In this document: piece after piece, positions 10,498-19,332 of the stretch
Layout of the letters: the number at the start of each line of letters is the position of its first letter
Position numbering within the stretch: the stretch's first letter is position 1
Assembly (NCBI RefSeq): GCF_010858045.1
Contig: NZ_JAAGVC010000028.1
Span: 1-64,000 of the forward strand
Source of the DNA: Nocardia cyriacigeorgica
GTDB lineage: Bacteria > Actinomycetota > Actinomycetes > Mycobacteriales > Mycobacteriaceae
DNA length: 64,000 bases
Direction of reading: 5' to 3'
Translations under genes and position numbers: made by a program
The notes under the pieces: model-generated
What the model was told of the DNA's origin: nothing
Seen by the model: only the letters and a program-made list of their open reading frames with translations
The model's database searches: none

Positions 10498-11241
10498 TCA
10501 GCGCAGCAGCACCAGCCAAACCGCAACGTAGTGCGCAAGGGCCGCGAGCACCGTCGCGGCGTGGAAGAACTCGTGGTGACCGAACACCTCCGGCCACGGA
10601 TTCGGCCATTTGGTGGCGTAGAGGATGGCGCCGCCGCTGTAGATGAGGCCGCCGATCAGCAGCAGGATCAGCGGGGCGAGGCCGACATTGTCGTAGAGCT
10701 CGCCCGCCACCGGCACGATCGCCCAGCCGAGCAGCAGATACAGCGGAACGCCGACCCAGCGCGGCGCGGTCGGCCACAGCAGTTTCAACGCGACGCCGGC
10801 CAGCGCGCCGGCCCACACCACGATCAGCAGCGTGCGGCCGGTGGCGCCGGGCAGGCCGAGCAGCGCGAACGGGGTGTAGCTACCGGCGATGAACAGGAAG
10901 ATCATCGAATGGTCGGCGCGTTTCATGCGGATGCGGGCGCGCACCGTCTGCCAGGTGACGCGGTGATACACCGCGCTGACGCCGAACAACAGGCACACGG
11001 TGAGGCCGTAGACCAGCGTCGACCACACCGCCGTCGCCGACACCGTGCTCGCCGCTCCGACCAGGGCGATGACCGCGATCGCCGCGATCCCCACGGCCCA
11101 GGTGTGGATCCAGCCGCGCATGCTCGGTTTGACCAGTGCGGCGAGCGCCTCGGCGGGATTGATGGCGTCGTCGGCGGCGTCGTCGGCCGCGGTGCTGTCG
11201 TGCAGGCGGGGCGTGCCGGTGGCATCGACCGGGTCGGTCAC
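10498..11241 (-). CDS. trhA: TrhA / hemolysin III family (PAQR) membrane protein
   Basis: A 247-residue protein with seven predicted membrane helices after an acidic N-terminus. PAQR-family metal-site residues are present: SAVYHR, ADHSMIFLFIAGSYTPF, and the C-terminal GHHEFFHAATVLAALAHY with three of the conserved histidines. Homologues in bacteria (YqfA/TrhA) affect membrane energetics and lipid homeostasis, and a hydrolase-type activity is suspected for the superfamily. It is divergent from the prenyl diphosphate synthase gene, matching the Rv1085c/Rv1086 pair. The intervening 124 bases carry palindromes that could serve both promoters. Confidence 0.9.
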   Translation of the reverse strand: MTDPVDATGTPRLHDSTAADDAADDAINPAEALAALVKPSMRGWIHTWAVGIAAIAVIALVGAASTVSATAVWSTLVYGLTVCLLFGVSAVYHRVTWQTVRARIRMKRADHSMIFLFIAGSYTPFALLGLPGATGRTLLIVVWAGALAGVALKLLWPTAPRWVGVPLYLLLGWAIVPVAGELYDNVGLAPLILLLIGGLIYSGGAILYATKWPNPWPEVFGHHEFFHAATVLAALAHYVAVWLVLLR

Positions 11242-11253
11242 GAACTACCTCCT

Positions 11254-11289
11254 GAGTTAACTCGCGAGTAACCTACGGAACCGTAGGTT
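11254..11289. promoter_or_regulatory. Overlapping palindromes between trhA and the prenyl synthase gene
   Basis: A perfect 9-bp inverted repeat AACCTACGG / CCGTAGGTT spaced by AA occupies 11270-11289. Immediately beside it are two overlapping 10-bp palindromes, GAGTTAACTC (11254-11263) and ACTCGCGAGT (11260-11269). The cluster begins 13 bases upstream of the trhA start and lies 77 bases from the synthase start. It looks like a repressor operator, probably of the TetR type. No cognate regulator gene is adjacent. Confidence 0.55.
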
Positions 11290-11365
11290 GCCGGTCCGAT
11301 CGTCACTGTACCGGGAAACGCGGCCGATGCCGCCGACAACGTGACGAGGCGTACTGTTGGACGCC

Positions 11366-12145
11366 GTGGAGTTTCCGAGTCGGGTGCGTGGCTTTCCGTA
11401 TCGCGTCTACGAGGCCCGGCTGGCCAAGCAGCTGGCAGGCAAGCAGCATCCCCGCCACGTTGCGGTGATGTGCGACGGCAATCGGCGCTGGGCCAGGGAA
11501 AACGGCTTCACCGACGTCAGCCACGGGCACCGGGTGGGTGCGCTCAAGATCGCCGAACTGGTGGGCTGGTGCGAGGCCGCGGGCATCGAGATGGTCACCG
11601 TCTACCTGCTGTCCACCGAGAACCTGCGCCGCGATCCCGAAGAGCTGGAGACGCTGTTCGAAGTGATCACCGACGTGGTCGAGGAACTGTCGGCGCCGGA
11701 CCAGAACTGGAGTGTGCGACTGGTCGGCTCGCTCGACGGATTCCCCGAGCTGATCGCCAAGCGCCTGCGCACCGCCGCCGAACGCACCAGCGGGCGTAAC
11801 GGGGTGCACGTCAACGTGGCCGTCGGCTACGGCGGCAGGCAGGAGATCACCGACGCGGTGCGCTCGCTGGTCCGCCAGGAGATCGCGGCGGGGGAGACCG
11901 GCGAGGATCTGGTGCAGTCGATCACCGTCAACGCCATCGGCCAGCACCTCTACACCTCCGGCCAGCCCGACCCGGATCTCGTCATCCGCACCTCCGGTGA
12001 GCAACGGTTGTCCGGGTTTCTGCTGTGGCAGAGCGCGTATTCGGAGATCTGGTTCACCGAGGCGTACTGGCCGGAGTTCCGGCGGGTGGATTTCCTGCGG
12101 GCACTGCGTGATTTCGCGGCGCGGCACCGGCGATTCGGAGTCTGA
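11366..12145 (+). CDS. Short-chain cis-(Z)-isoprenyl diphosphate synthase, UppS family
   Basis: A 259-residue member of the undecaprenyl diphosphate synthase family. GTG was chosen because MEFPSRVRGFPYRVYEARL aligns with the start of Rv1086. MCDGNRRWA is the conserved region-I motif with the catalytic Asp and diphosphate-binding Arg. VNVAVGYGGR, DLVIRTSGEQRLSGFLLWQS and YSEIWFTE are regions III-V. Rv1086 makes omega,E,Z-farnesyl diphosphate, the primer for decaprenyl phosphate. The same role is inferred here from sequence and context. Product chain length cannot be read from motifs alone. Confidence 0.92.
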   Translation: MEFPSRVRGFPYRVYEARLAKQLAGKQHPRHVAVMCDGNRRWARENGFTDVSHGHRVGALKIAELVGWCEAAGIEMVTVYLLSTENLRRDPEELETLFEVITDVVEELSAPDQNWSVRLVGSLDGFPELIAKRLRTAAERTSGRNGVHVNVAVGYGGRQEITDAVRSLVRQEIAAGETGEDLVQSITVNAIGQHLYTSGQPDPDLVIRTSGEQRLSGFLLWQSAYSEIWFTEAYWPEFRRVDFLRALRDFAARHRRFGV

Positions 12146-12166
12146 GCAGCGCCGGTTCCGCGCTGC
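12146..12166. terminator. Short hairpin between convergent uppS-like and coaA genes
   Basis: A perfect 7-bp stem GCAGCGC / GCGCTGC with a 7-nt loop begins immediately after the synthase stop codon and lies eight bases before the coaA stop. It could terminate transcription in both directions, but it is short and has no U-tract. Confidence 0.35.
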
Positions 12167-12174
12167 GGCACCGC

Positions 12175-13107
12175 TCACAATTTCCGCAACCGCAGCCGAT
12201 TGATCGTGTGGTCGGAGTCTTTGCGTAACACCAGCGTCGCGCGCGGGCGGGTGGGCAGGATGTTCTCCACCAGATTCGGCCGGTTGGTCGAGTTCCAGAT
12301 GTCCTTGGCCGCCGCCGTCGCCTCCTCGTCGGTGAAGCGTGCGTAATGGTGGAAATGCGCCTTCGGATCGGCGAACCCGGTCTTGCGCAGGCTGAGAAAC
12401 CTTTGCACATACCAGTTCTCGATGTCCTCGATGCGGGCGTCGACATAGATGGAGAAGTCGAACAGATCCGACACCATCAACCGCGGCCCGGTCTGCAGGA
12501 CATTGAGGCCCTCGACGATGAGGATGTCGGGTTGACGCACGCAATGGAACTCGCCGGGCACGATGTCGTAGGAGATATGCGAATACATCGGCGCGCACAC
12601 TTCCGGCGCACCGGATTTCACCTCGGTGACGAAACGCAGCAGTTTGCGGCGGTCGTAGCTCTCCGGGAATCCCTTGCGATGCATGATGCCGCGGCGGGTG
12701 AGTTCGGCAGTGGGGTAGAGGAACCCGTCGGTTGTGACCAAATCCACTCGCGGATGGTGATCCCAGCGCGCCAGCAAGGCCTGCAGCACGCGCGCGGTGG
12801 TGGATTTACCCACCGCGACACTGCCAGCCACACCGATCACGAATGGCACCTGCTGGTCCGGGTGCTTTTCCCCGAGGAAGGTCGCGGTGGCCGCGAACAG
12901 CCGCTGACGTGCGGCGACCTGCAAATGAATGAGCCGGGCGAGCGGAAGATAGACCTCGGCGACCTCTTCCAGATCGATCTGTTCACCGAGACCGCGCAGG
13001 CCGCGTAGTTCTTCCTCGGTGAGCACCAGTGGAGTCGATTTCCGCAGTGTGCGCCACTGTTTCCGATCGAATTCCACATAGGGACTCGGCTCGCTCATCC
13101 GTGCCAC
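12175..13107 (-). CDS. coaA: Type I pantothenate kinase
   Basis: A 310-residue enzyme that phosphorylates pantothenate with ATP, the first step of coenzyme A synthesis. The P-loop is GVAGSVAVGKSTT (about residue 94). Other family blocks are DLVTTDGFLYP, HRKGFPESYDRR, PDILIVEGLNVLQTGP and FDFSIYVDA. The N-terminus MARMSEPSPYVEFDR matches the M. tuberculosis CoaA start. It is cytoplasmic and of normal length. It sits convergent to the UppS-like gene, as in the M. tuberculosis gene order (Rv1092c). Confidence 0.97.
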   Translation of the reverse strand: MARMSEPSPYVEFDRKQWRTLRKSTPLVLTEEELRGLRGLGEQIDLEEVAEVYLPLARLIHLQVAARQRLFAATATFLGEKHPDQQVPFVIGVAGSVAVGKSTTARVLQALLARWDHHPRVDLVTTDGFLYPTAELTRRGIMHRKGFPESYDRRKLLRFVTEVKSGAPEVCAPMYSHISYDIVPGEFHCVRQPDILIVEGLNVLQTGPRLMVSDLFDFSIYVDARIEDIENWYVQRFLSLRKTGFADPKAHFHHYARFTDEEATAAAKDIWNSTNRPNLVENILPTRPRATLVLRKDSDHTINRLRLRKL

Positions 13108-13287
13108 TTACCCGACGCTCCATTCCGGCAAACACGCACACATATCGCACCGGCGCTGTGAGATTCGGACTATCTGTGGCCGCATGGCTGAATTCTGCGC
13201 CTCGCCGCCGCACACCGGGAAAAGGGGGTCACCTACCGGCCGGTAACTCTCGGCGTCGCGCTGGTGGACCGGCTATCGTCGGCTGCC

Positions 13288-14493
13288 ATGGAAGCGCATC
13301 CGCTCGTGACCGATTACCTGCGGCTCGGCCTGGCCTTCGACCGGCTCGAAGCGGGTTTCGTCGACGCGTTCACCGGCGATCCCGCACTGCGCCGGGAGGT
13401 CGAGAACGCGCCCGCGCCGCAGCCGCGCGAACTCGCGCGACGAGCCGCGGCCCTGCGCGCCGAACTGCCGGGGGCGGGGCTGGCGCCCGAACGTACCGAG
13501 TTCCTCGATGTGCACCTGCGCGCACTGGAATGCTCGGCGCGCAAGTTCGCCGGTGACGACATCGGTTTCATCGACGAGGTACGCGCCTACTTCGATGTCG
13601 ACATCGCGCCCGGCGATGAGGCCGACTACCGCGACGCACACCGCAAGATGGACGAGGTGCTGGCCGGCGACGGACCGCTGGCCGAACGCGTCGCCGCGCA
13701 CCGCCAAGCCGACGAGATCCCGCCGGAGCGGCTGGCCGCCTGCGTGGAGGCGTTCTCCAGCGCGCTGCGCGAGCTGGTGCGTGAGCGCTATCCGCTGCCC
13801 GACCATGAGCACGTCACCTACGAGATCGTCGGCGACAAGCCGTGGTCCGGCTTCAACTACTACCTCGGCAATTTCCACTCCACGGTCGCGATCAACTCCG
13901 ACCTGCGCCAGCACATGGCCAACCTGCCACGGCTCATCGCGCACGAGGCCTACCCGGGCCATCACACCGAGCACTGCCGCAAGGAGGCCGGGCTGGTGGC
14001 CGCCGGGCAGGCCGAGCAGACGCTGTTCCTGGTCAACACCCCGCAGTGCCTGATGGCCGAGGGTCTGGCGGATCTGGCGCTGGAGGCCATCGTCGGGCCG
14101 GGCTGGGGCCGCTGGGCGCAGGAGATCTACGCCGATCTCGGCCTGCGCTTCGATGGCGAACGCGCCGAACGGCTGTCGCAGGCCTCGGCGCAGCTGCTCG
14201 GGGTGCGCCAGGACGCGGCGCTGCTGCTGCACGATCGCGGCCGCGACGCCGACGAGGTGGCCGAGTTCCTGCAACGCTGGAACCTGACGACGCCGGAACG
14301 GGCTCGCCAGTCACTGCGCTTCCTGTCCTCGCCGCTGTGGCGGGCCTACATCAGCACCTACGTCGAGGGCTACCGGCTGCTCGGCGGCTGGCTGGACGGC
14401 GCAGCGGGCGCCGATGAGCGCGCCGACCGGTTCCGCCGGTTGCTCGACGAACCGCTCACGCCGGGGGCGGTGCGGGCGATGCAGCCGGCCTGA
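13288..14493 (+). CDS. DUF885 family zincin-like protein
   Basis: A 401-residue protein from an internal ATG (MEAHPLVTDYLRLG). The hallmark is HEAYPGHH at residues 219-226, the zinc-binding helix of DUF885, a gluzincin-like family that includes some peptidases. The downstream NTPQCLMAEGLADLALEAIV supplies the second glutamate ligand region. Members are usually 400-600 residues, so this is a short form. No signal peptide is visible, so it is probably cytoplasmic. It is inserted between coaA and glyA, which are neighbours in M. tuberculosis. Peptidase activity is inferred and the substrate is unknown. Confidence 0.85.
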   Translation: MEAHPLVTDYLRLGLAFDRLEAGFVDAFTGDPALRREVENAPAPQPRELARRAAALRAELPGAGLAPERTEFLDVHLRALECSARKFAGDDIGFIDEVRAYFDVDIAPGDEADYRDAHRKMDEVLAGDGPLAERVAAHRQADEIPPERLAACVEAFSSALRELVRERYPLPDHEHVTYEIVGDKPWSGFNYYLGNFHSTVAINSDLRQHMANLPRLIAHEAYPGHHTEHCRKEAGLVAAGQAEQTLFLVNTPQCLMAEGLADLALEAIVGPGWGRWAQEIYADLGLRFDGERAERLSQASAQLLGVRQDAALLLHDRGRDADEVAEFLQRWNLTTPERARQSLRFLSSPLWRAYISTYVEGYRLLGGWLDGAAGADERADRFRRLLDEPLTPGAVRAMQPA

Positions 14494-14723
14494 ACTGCCG
14501 AAGTTGCGCGCCCACGGCCGGGCATGCGGTGATCTGCCGAACCACCGAGCGCACGTCGCTGGGCCCGCCTGATCCGGCCAGGCGCCATCAGATCGAAGGC
14601 GGCCGGGCGGAGTTCCGATGAAACCGGTCCCGATGTTCCGCGGCGGAATCGGCGCGGAAGGGCGCGCGATGTGCTATCAGACCCCGTGCCCGTCCGGGCC
14701 GCGGGAGCCAATAGACTGTCCGG

Positions 14724-16019
14724 GTGACGCAGACGACCGCTTCTGTCAATACCCAGTCTCTCGGTGAACTCGATCCCGAGGTCGCTGCCGCGATGGCAGG
14801 AGAGCTCGCCCGCGAGCGCGACACCCTCGAGATGATCGCCTCGGAGAACTTCGTGCCGCGCGCGGTTCTGCAGGCGCAGGGCAGCGTGCTCACCAACAAG
14901 TACGCCGAGGGCTACCCGGGCCGTCGCTACTACGGCGGCTGCGAGCACGTCGACGTCGTGGAGAACCTGGCCCGCGAACGCGCCAAGGAACTGTTCGGCG
15001 CCGAGTTCGCCAACGTCCAGCCGCATTCGGGCGCCCAGGCCAACGCCGCGGTGCTGATGTCGCTGATGAACCCCGGCGAGAAGCTGCTCGGGCTGGACCT
15101 GGCCCACGGCGGCCATCTCACCCACGGCATGCGGTTGAACTTCTCCGGCAAGCTGTACGAGGTCCACTCCTACGGCGTCAGCAAGGAAGATCACCGCGTC
15201 GACATGGACGAGGTGCGCAAGATCGCCCTGGAGGCGCGGCCGAAGGTGATCGTCGCGGGCTGGTCGGCCTACCCGCGGCATCAGGATTTCGCTGCCTTCC
15301 GGGAGATCGCCGATGAGGTCGGCGCCTACCTGTGGGTCGATATGGCGCACTTCGCCGGTCTGGTCGCGGCCGGGCTGCACCCCTCGCCGGTGCCCTACGC
15401 CGACGTGGTCTCCTCCACCGTGCACAAGACCCTCGGCGGTCCGCGCTCCGGCCTGATCCTGGCCAAGCAGGAGTTCGCCAAGAAGCTCAACAGCTCGGTG
15501 TTCCCGGGCCAGCAGGGCGGGCCGCTGATGCATGCCATCGCCGCCAAGGCCGTCGCGTTCAAGATCGCGGCCACCGCCGAGTTCGCCGAGCGGCAGCAGC
15601 GCACCCTGTCCGGCGCCAAGATCCTGGCCGAGCGCCTGAGTGCCGCCGACGTCGCGGGCAAGGGCATCAGCGTGCTCACCGGCGGCACCGACGTGCACCT
15701 GGTGCTGGTGGACCTGCGCAACTCCCAGCTCGACGGTCAGCAGGGCGAGGATCTGCTGCACGAGATCGGTATCACGGTCAACCGCAACGCCGTTCCGTTC
15801 GATCCGCGCCCGCCGATGGTCACCTCCGGTCTGCGCATCGGCACCGCCGCCCTGGCCACCCGTGGCTTCGGCGATACCGAGTTCACGGAGGTCGCCGACA
15901 TCATCGGCACCGCGCTGGCCGGTGGTTCGGATGTCGAGACGCTGCGCGGCCGGGTCCGCAAGCTGGCCAACGACCTGCCGCTGTACCAGGGTCTCGAGGA
16001 CTGGCGCCTGCTGGGCTGA
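14724..16019 (+). CDS. glyA: Serine hydroxymethyltransferase
   Basis: A 431-residue PLP enzyme of fold type I, starting at GTG. It interconverts serine plus tetrahydrofolate with glycine plus 5,10-methylene-tetrahydrofolate. ASENFVP, NKYAEGYPGRRYYGGCEHVD, the PLP lysine in STVHKTLGGPRSG (Lys235) and the C-terminal TSGLRIGTAALATRG are all present. Length and motifs are normal. It is orthologous to GlyA1 (Rv1093) by position. A strong hairpin follows, so it looks monocistronic. Confidence 0.98.
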   Translation: MTQTTASVNTQSLGELDPEVAAAMAGELARERDTLEMIASENFVPRAVLQAQGSVLTNKYAEGYPGRRYYGGCEHVDVVENLARERAKELFGAEFANVQPHSGAQANAAVLMSLMNPGEKLLGLDLAHGGHLTHGMRLNFSGKLYEVHSYGVSKEDHRVDMDEVRKIALEARPKVIVAGWSAYPRHQDFAAFREIADEVGAYLWVDMAHFAGLVAAGLHPSPVPYADVVSSTVHKTLGGPRSGLILAKQEFAKKLNSSVFPGQQGGPLMHAIAAKAVAFKIAATAEFAERQQRTLSGAKILAERLSAADVAGKGISVLTGGTDVHLVLVDLRNSQLDGQQGEDLLHEIGITVNRNAVPFDPRPPMVTSGLRIGTAALATRGFGDTEFTEVADIIGTALAGGSDVETLRGRVRKLANDLPLYQGLEDWRLLG

Positions 16020-16038
16020 GATCCCGCCACGTTTTCCG

Positions 16039-16085
16039 GACGCCGCGCCCGCGATCGGCACCTGCCGAATCGTGGGCGCGGCGCC
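16039..16085 (+). terminator. Strong stem-loop after glyA
   Basis: A 17-bp stem with one mismatch and one G-U pair (16039-16055 against 16069-16085), followed by GTTT. The loop contains a further 5-bp stem (CGGCA / TGCCG), giving a hairpin of about 22 bp with one bulged A. It lies 19 bases after the glyA stop. Confidence 0.7.
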
Positions 16086-16186
16086 GTTTCCGGGCGGCGA
16101 TGTGCCCACGGGTTCCTGCGCCCGCGCGGACCATCGGGTGCTCATCCCGCTCGTGGCCCGGGCGCGTCCGATCGACCGCATCCGCA

Positions 16187-17386
16187 CTACCGCTCGGCCG
16201 AATCCGCACCGGCGGCGACCAGGGCCGGGTAATCGCGCAGTTCGATATCGTTGGCGCCCTTGTCGCCGAGCTTCACCATCAGCCCGAACAGCGGCGAGTT
16301 CAGGAACCAGTCGCGCGCCCGGATGCCGAAGGCGGTCTTGGGGGCCAGGAAGCGGCCAGGATTGCTGGAACCCGCGATCTTGTTGTAGCGCCGCATGATC
16401 TCGTCGTAGCGCGGGAAGGCCGCGGTGTGATCGCCGCCGGCGACGGCGAGTTCGCCCGCGAGCACATAGGCGCCGACGACGGCGAGCCCGGTCCCGAACC
16501 CCGCGAGGGTGTTGCCGTAGCCGGCGTCACCGACCAGCGCGATCCGCCCGCGCACACACGAGGTCATCTCGACCACGCTCAGCGAATCCAGGTAGACGTT
16601 CGCCGCCTCGTCCAGTTCGGCGAGCATCCGCGGCACCTCCCAGCCGACGCCGGCGAAGGCCTGCTTCAGGATCCGGCGCTGCGCCTGCTCGTCGTCGCGG
16701 GCGTAATCGAGTTCGGGGGAGGCGAACATGTACATCTGCTCGGCCTTCGGTCCGCCGCTGACAGCGAGTTTGCCCGGCGCGTTATGGGCGTAGGCGACCT
16801 CGCGGCGCGGCTCGCCGGTGCGCCGGGACCCGGTGCCCGAATTGGCGAGGGCGTAGTAGTAGCCGCGGTGACGGACGTAGTCGCGTTCGGGTCCGAAGGT
16901 GAGCGCGCGGACCCGTGAGTGCACACCGTCGGCCCCGAAGACCAGATCGAAGGTGCGGGCCGGTGCGTGTTCGAACTCCACCCGCACACCGTCGGCGGTC
17001 TCGGTGAGTGCGCTGATCGAATCGCCGAAGAGGTAGGTGCACCGCTGACTGGTGCGCTCGTACATGAGCTCGGCCAGATCGCCGCGCAGAATCTCGAGGT
17101 CACCGCCGGTGAAATCGCCGGAGATGACCGAGCGACGCTTGCCCGCCGCGTCCACCAGCACCATGTCGGCGCCGCCGGTGCGGCGTGCACGCACGGCGTC
17201 GAGCAGGCCCATGCGCTCGAGCACCGTCAGATGGGTGGCGCCCTTGAAATCGACGGCCTGGCCGCCGGGGCGCAGCTCGGCAGCGCGTTCGACCACGGTG
17301 ACGTCGAAACCGTAGCGATCCAGCCAGTAGGCGAGGGCCGGCCCGGCGATGCTCGCGCCGGAGATGAGGACGGTCTTGTTACGCAT
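16187..17386 (-). CDS. FAD-dependent monooxygenase (PHBH fold)
   Basis: A 399-residue flavoprotein hydroxylase starting at an ATG after GAAGGAG. The N-terminal Rossmann motif is GASIAGPALAYWLDRYGFDV, followed by VVERAAELRPGGQAVDF. The central DLVFGADGVHSRVR (DG motif) and IALVGDAGYGNTLAGFGTGL (GD motif) complete the family signature. Such enzymes hydroxylate aromatic or polyketide substrates with NAD(P)H and O2. TetX-type drug monooxygenases have the same layout. A TetR gene is divergent and shares an operator-rich intergenic region, so repression relieved by substrate is likely. The substrate is unknown. Confidence 0.9.
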   Translation of the reverse strand: MRNKTVLISGASIAGPALAYWLDRYGFDVTVVERAAELRPGGQAVDFKGATHLTVLERMGLLDAVRARRTGGADMVLVDAAGKRRSVISGDFTGGDLEILRGDLAELMYERTSQRCTYLFGDSISALTETADGVRVEFEHAPARTFDLVFGADGVHSRVRALTFGPERDYVRHRGYYYALANSGTGSRRTGEPRREVAYAHNAPGKLAVSGGPKAEQMYMFASPELDYARDDEQAQRRILKQAFAGVGWEVPRMLAELDEAANVYLDSLSVVEMTSCVRGRIALVGDAGYGNTLAGFGTGLAVVGAYVLAGELAVAGGDHTAAFPRYDEIMRRYNKIAGSSNPGRFLAPKTAFGIRARDWFLNSPLFGLMVKLGDKGANDIELRDYPALVAAGADSAER

Positions 17387-17415
17387 GATGGCTCCTTCAA
17401 CGAATAGCGTCCATC

Positions 17416-17465
17416 GGAAACTGTTTCCTGCGGACGCGGATTAGCGTATGGTAGACACAGTTTCT
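17416..17465. promoter_or_regulatory. Paired operator-like palindromes between FAD monooxygenase and tetR
   Basis: Two related 13-bp palindromes lie 37 bases apart, centre to centre: GGAAACTGTTTCC (17416-17428, perfect around the central T) and AGACACAGTTTCT (17453-17465, imperfect). They fall in the 109-base gap between divergent genes. The second lies about 30 bases upstream of the TetR start, consistent with control of both genes by the TetR protein. Confidence 0.6.
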
Positions 17466-17495
17466 GGTCAACTCCTTTCCGGAAAGGACATCGCG

Positions 17496-18278
17496 ATGCC
17501 GGCTCCGACCGTGGTCGAACTGCTCTGGGGTACCGGGCGGCAGGCCAAGCGCGGCCCGAAACCGTCGCTGTCGCTGGAGGCCATCGTCGGCGCGGCCATC
17601 GAACTGGCCGACGCCGAAGGGATGGCGGGGGTCTCCATGCAGCGGGTCGCCGAACGGCTCGGCTACACGAAGATGTCGCTGTACCGCTATGTTCCGGGCA
17701 AGGCCGAACTGGCGGCGTTGATGCTCGAGCAGGCCCTCGGCGCACCCCCGGATATCGCTGCGGCCCAGGCGCTTTCCGAGGAGGCGCCGTGGCGGGCCGG
17801 GCTACGCCGCTGGACCGAGGAGATCTTCCGGCGTTACCGGGCGCACCCGTGGTCGCTGGAGTTGTCCGCCGGGATCCGGCCGATGGGGCCGAACGAACTC
17901 GGCTGGCTCGAGGCCGCCCTATCGGTGATGGCCGGAATCGGCCTGACCGGCCCGGAGCGGCTGGACACCGTCGTCGTGCTCAACGGTCATGTGCGCAGCC
18001 TCGCCCTGCAGAACGGTGGCACCGCCGCCGACGGGATGGAGGAGCAGTTGATGCGGCAGATGGCGGAGGTGATGGAGGCGGCGGGAGACCGATATCCCGC
18101 GGTCGCCGCGGCCATGGGTGAGCAAGCGGGCGGCGCGTCGGCGCGCGACGACGCCTTGAACTTCGGCATCGACCGCATCCTCGACGGACTGCAAGCGCTC
18201 ATCGACCGCCGAGCGGATCGGGTTTCCGGCCACGAGAGTCGGCCGAGCCGCCGTCCGGATCGAACGCGGCCTTCGTGA
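17496..18278 (+). CDS. TetR/AcrR family transcriptional regulator
   Basis: A 260-residue repressor starting at an ATG after GGAAAGGA. The N-terminal TetR helix-turn-helix covers roughly residues 30-75 (AIVGAAIELADAEGMAGVSM, then AERLGYTKMSLYRYVPGKAE). The remainder is an all-helical ligand-binding domain of the TetR_C class. The gene is divergent from the FAD monooxygenase, which is the probable target. An earlier in-frame start exists 48 bases upstream but lacks a ribosome site. Confidence 0.9.
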   Translation: MPAPTVVELLWGTGRQAKRGPKPSLSLEAIVGAAIELADAEGMAGVSMQRVAERLGYTKMSLYRYVPGKAELAALMLEQALGAPPDIAAAQALSEEAPWRAGLRRWTEEIFRRYRAHPWSLELSAGIRPMGPNELGWLEAALSVMAGIGLTGPERLDTVVVLNGHVRSLALQNGGTAADGMEEQLMRQMAEVMEAAGDRYPAVAAAMGEQAGGASARDDALNFGIDRILDGLQALIDRRADRVSGHESRPSRRPDRTRPS

Positions 18279-18290
18279 CGAGCCTGCCCC

Positions 18291-18728
18291 TCACGTCCCG
18301 GGCAGCTGAATGCCCTTCTCCGCGGCCAGCTTGGTCAGCTTCTCCATCTCGTCGATCGCCACCGCGACATAAGCGTGCGGGCCGTCGTCGTCGCGGCGCA
18401 GCAGGTATTCGTAGTCGCCGTCGGTGAGCAGCTCGTCGGCGTCGTCGTAGAAATGCCAGCGCACGTGCACACGGGCGATGCTCGCCGTCAGATCGACGTG
18501 GTCGAGCAGCGTGTGGCCGACGCGCGCCAGGCCGAGCTGCTGGTAGAAGGGATAGGCCTGGGACAGCGCCTGTGCCAGCTCCGCGCGCGAATGCAGCGCG
18601 CCGACGAAGCCGTCGCTGACGATGGTGGCGGGCATGCCCCACAGCGCGGCCGACCGTTCGGCATCGTAGGCCGACAGCGCGGCCTGATACTCATCCAGAA
18701 ACGACTCGATCTCATCCCGAGTGGTCAT
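18291..18728 (-). CDS. NTF2-like (SnoaL/DUF4440 type) protein
   Basis: A 145-residue protein with the NTF2-like cone fold pattern. An N-terminal helix (EIESFLDEYQAALSAYDAER) leads to GMPATIVSDGFVGALHSRAE, and beta strands follow (IARVHVRWHFYDDADEL). No catalytic set is obvious. Members act as small isomerases, cyclases or binding proteins. It converges on the TetR gene with a 12-base gap. Confidence 0.7.
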   Translation of the reverse strand: MTTRDEIESFLDEYQAALSAYDAERSAALWGMPATIVSDGFVGALHSRAELAQALSQAYPFYQQLGLARVGHTLLDHVDLTASIARVHVRWHFYDDADELLTDGDYEYLLRRDDDGPHAYVAVAIDEMEKLTKLAAEKGIQLPGT

Positions 18729-18808
18729 AGCCCCAACGTATCGCCGGCGGGCCGAATCCGGAGGCGGAATGGGCCGCCTCCGGCGCGGGCACCGCCTACC
18801 CTCGATCC

Positions 18809-19228
18809 ATGAGCGAAATCGAGCTGGAGCAGGACTCGATCACCACGGTGCGCGAATTCTTCGCCGCGCTGGAAATCGGCGCGGTGAGCGAGGCGCTGGA
18901 ACTGCTGCATCCCGACATCGTCTGGAAGAACACCTCGCTACCGGATGTGCGTGGCGAACGCCGGGTGGCGCAGGTGCTGGGGGGGCTGAGCCGGGATCAG
19001 TTCGGTTTCGCCGCCGTCATGCACCACATCGCCGCCGACGGCCCTATCGTGCTCACCGACCGCACCGACATCTTGCGCTTCGGTCCGGTGCGGATCTCCT
19101 TCTGGGTGGCGGGTACCTTCGAACTGCGCGACGGGCGAATCATCCTGTGGCACGACCACTTCAGCTGGGAGAACTTCCTGCGCGGAGTGGTCGCGGGGGT
19201 GTTCAAGGCCGTGTTCTCGCGCGGTTGA
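18809..19228 (+). CDS. Limonene-1,2-epoxide hydrolase-like NTF2-fold protein
   Basis: A 139-residue protein similar to the limonene epoxide hydrolase family, which includes mycobacterial EphG (Rv2740). The catalytic Arg-x-Asp pair appears as DRTDIL, and a second Asp follows in WHDHFSWENF. The DIVWKN segment corresponds to the Tyr/Asn region of the active site, with Trp in place of Tyr. Epoxide hydrolysis is therefore plausible but not certain, because one water-orienting residue may be replaced. It is divergent from the other NTF2-like gene. Confidence 0.65.
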   Translation: MSEIELEQDSITTVREFFAALEIGAVSEALELLHPDIVWKNTSLPDVRGERRVAQVLGGLSRDQFGFAAVMHHIAADGPIVLTDRTDILRFGPVRISFWVAGTFELRDGRIILWHDHFSWENFLRGVVAGVFKAVFSRG

Positions 19229-19332
19229 GACAGGGCACCGGGCGGGGTGTGGCGCCGGCGAAATCACCTCGTAGCGCCGCTGCCGAGGGCGAGGAAGCCG
19301 GTGCCCGGCGAGCGGCCGGCTTCGACAGCCTG

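Noticed and set aside
14370..16187. A 605-codon minus-strand frame across glyA
   Set aside because: It is antisense to glyA, which has all SHMT motifs. The composition of the minus frame is that of a shadow frame.
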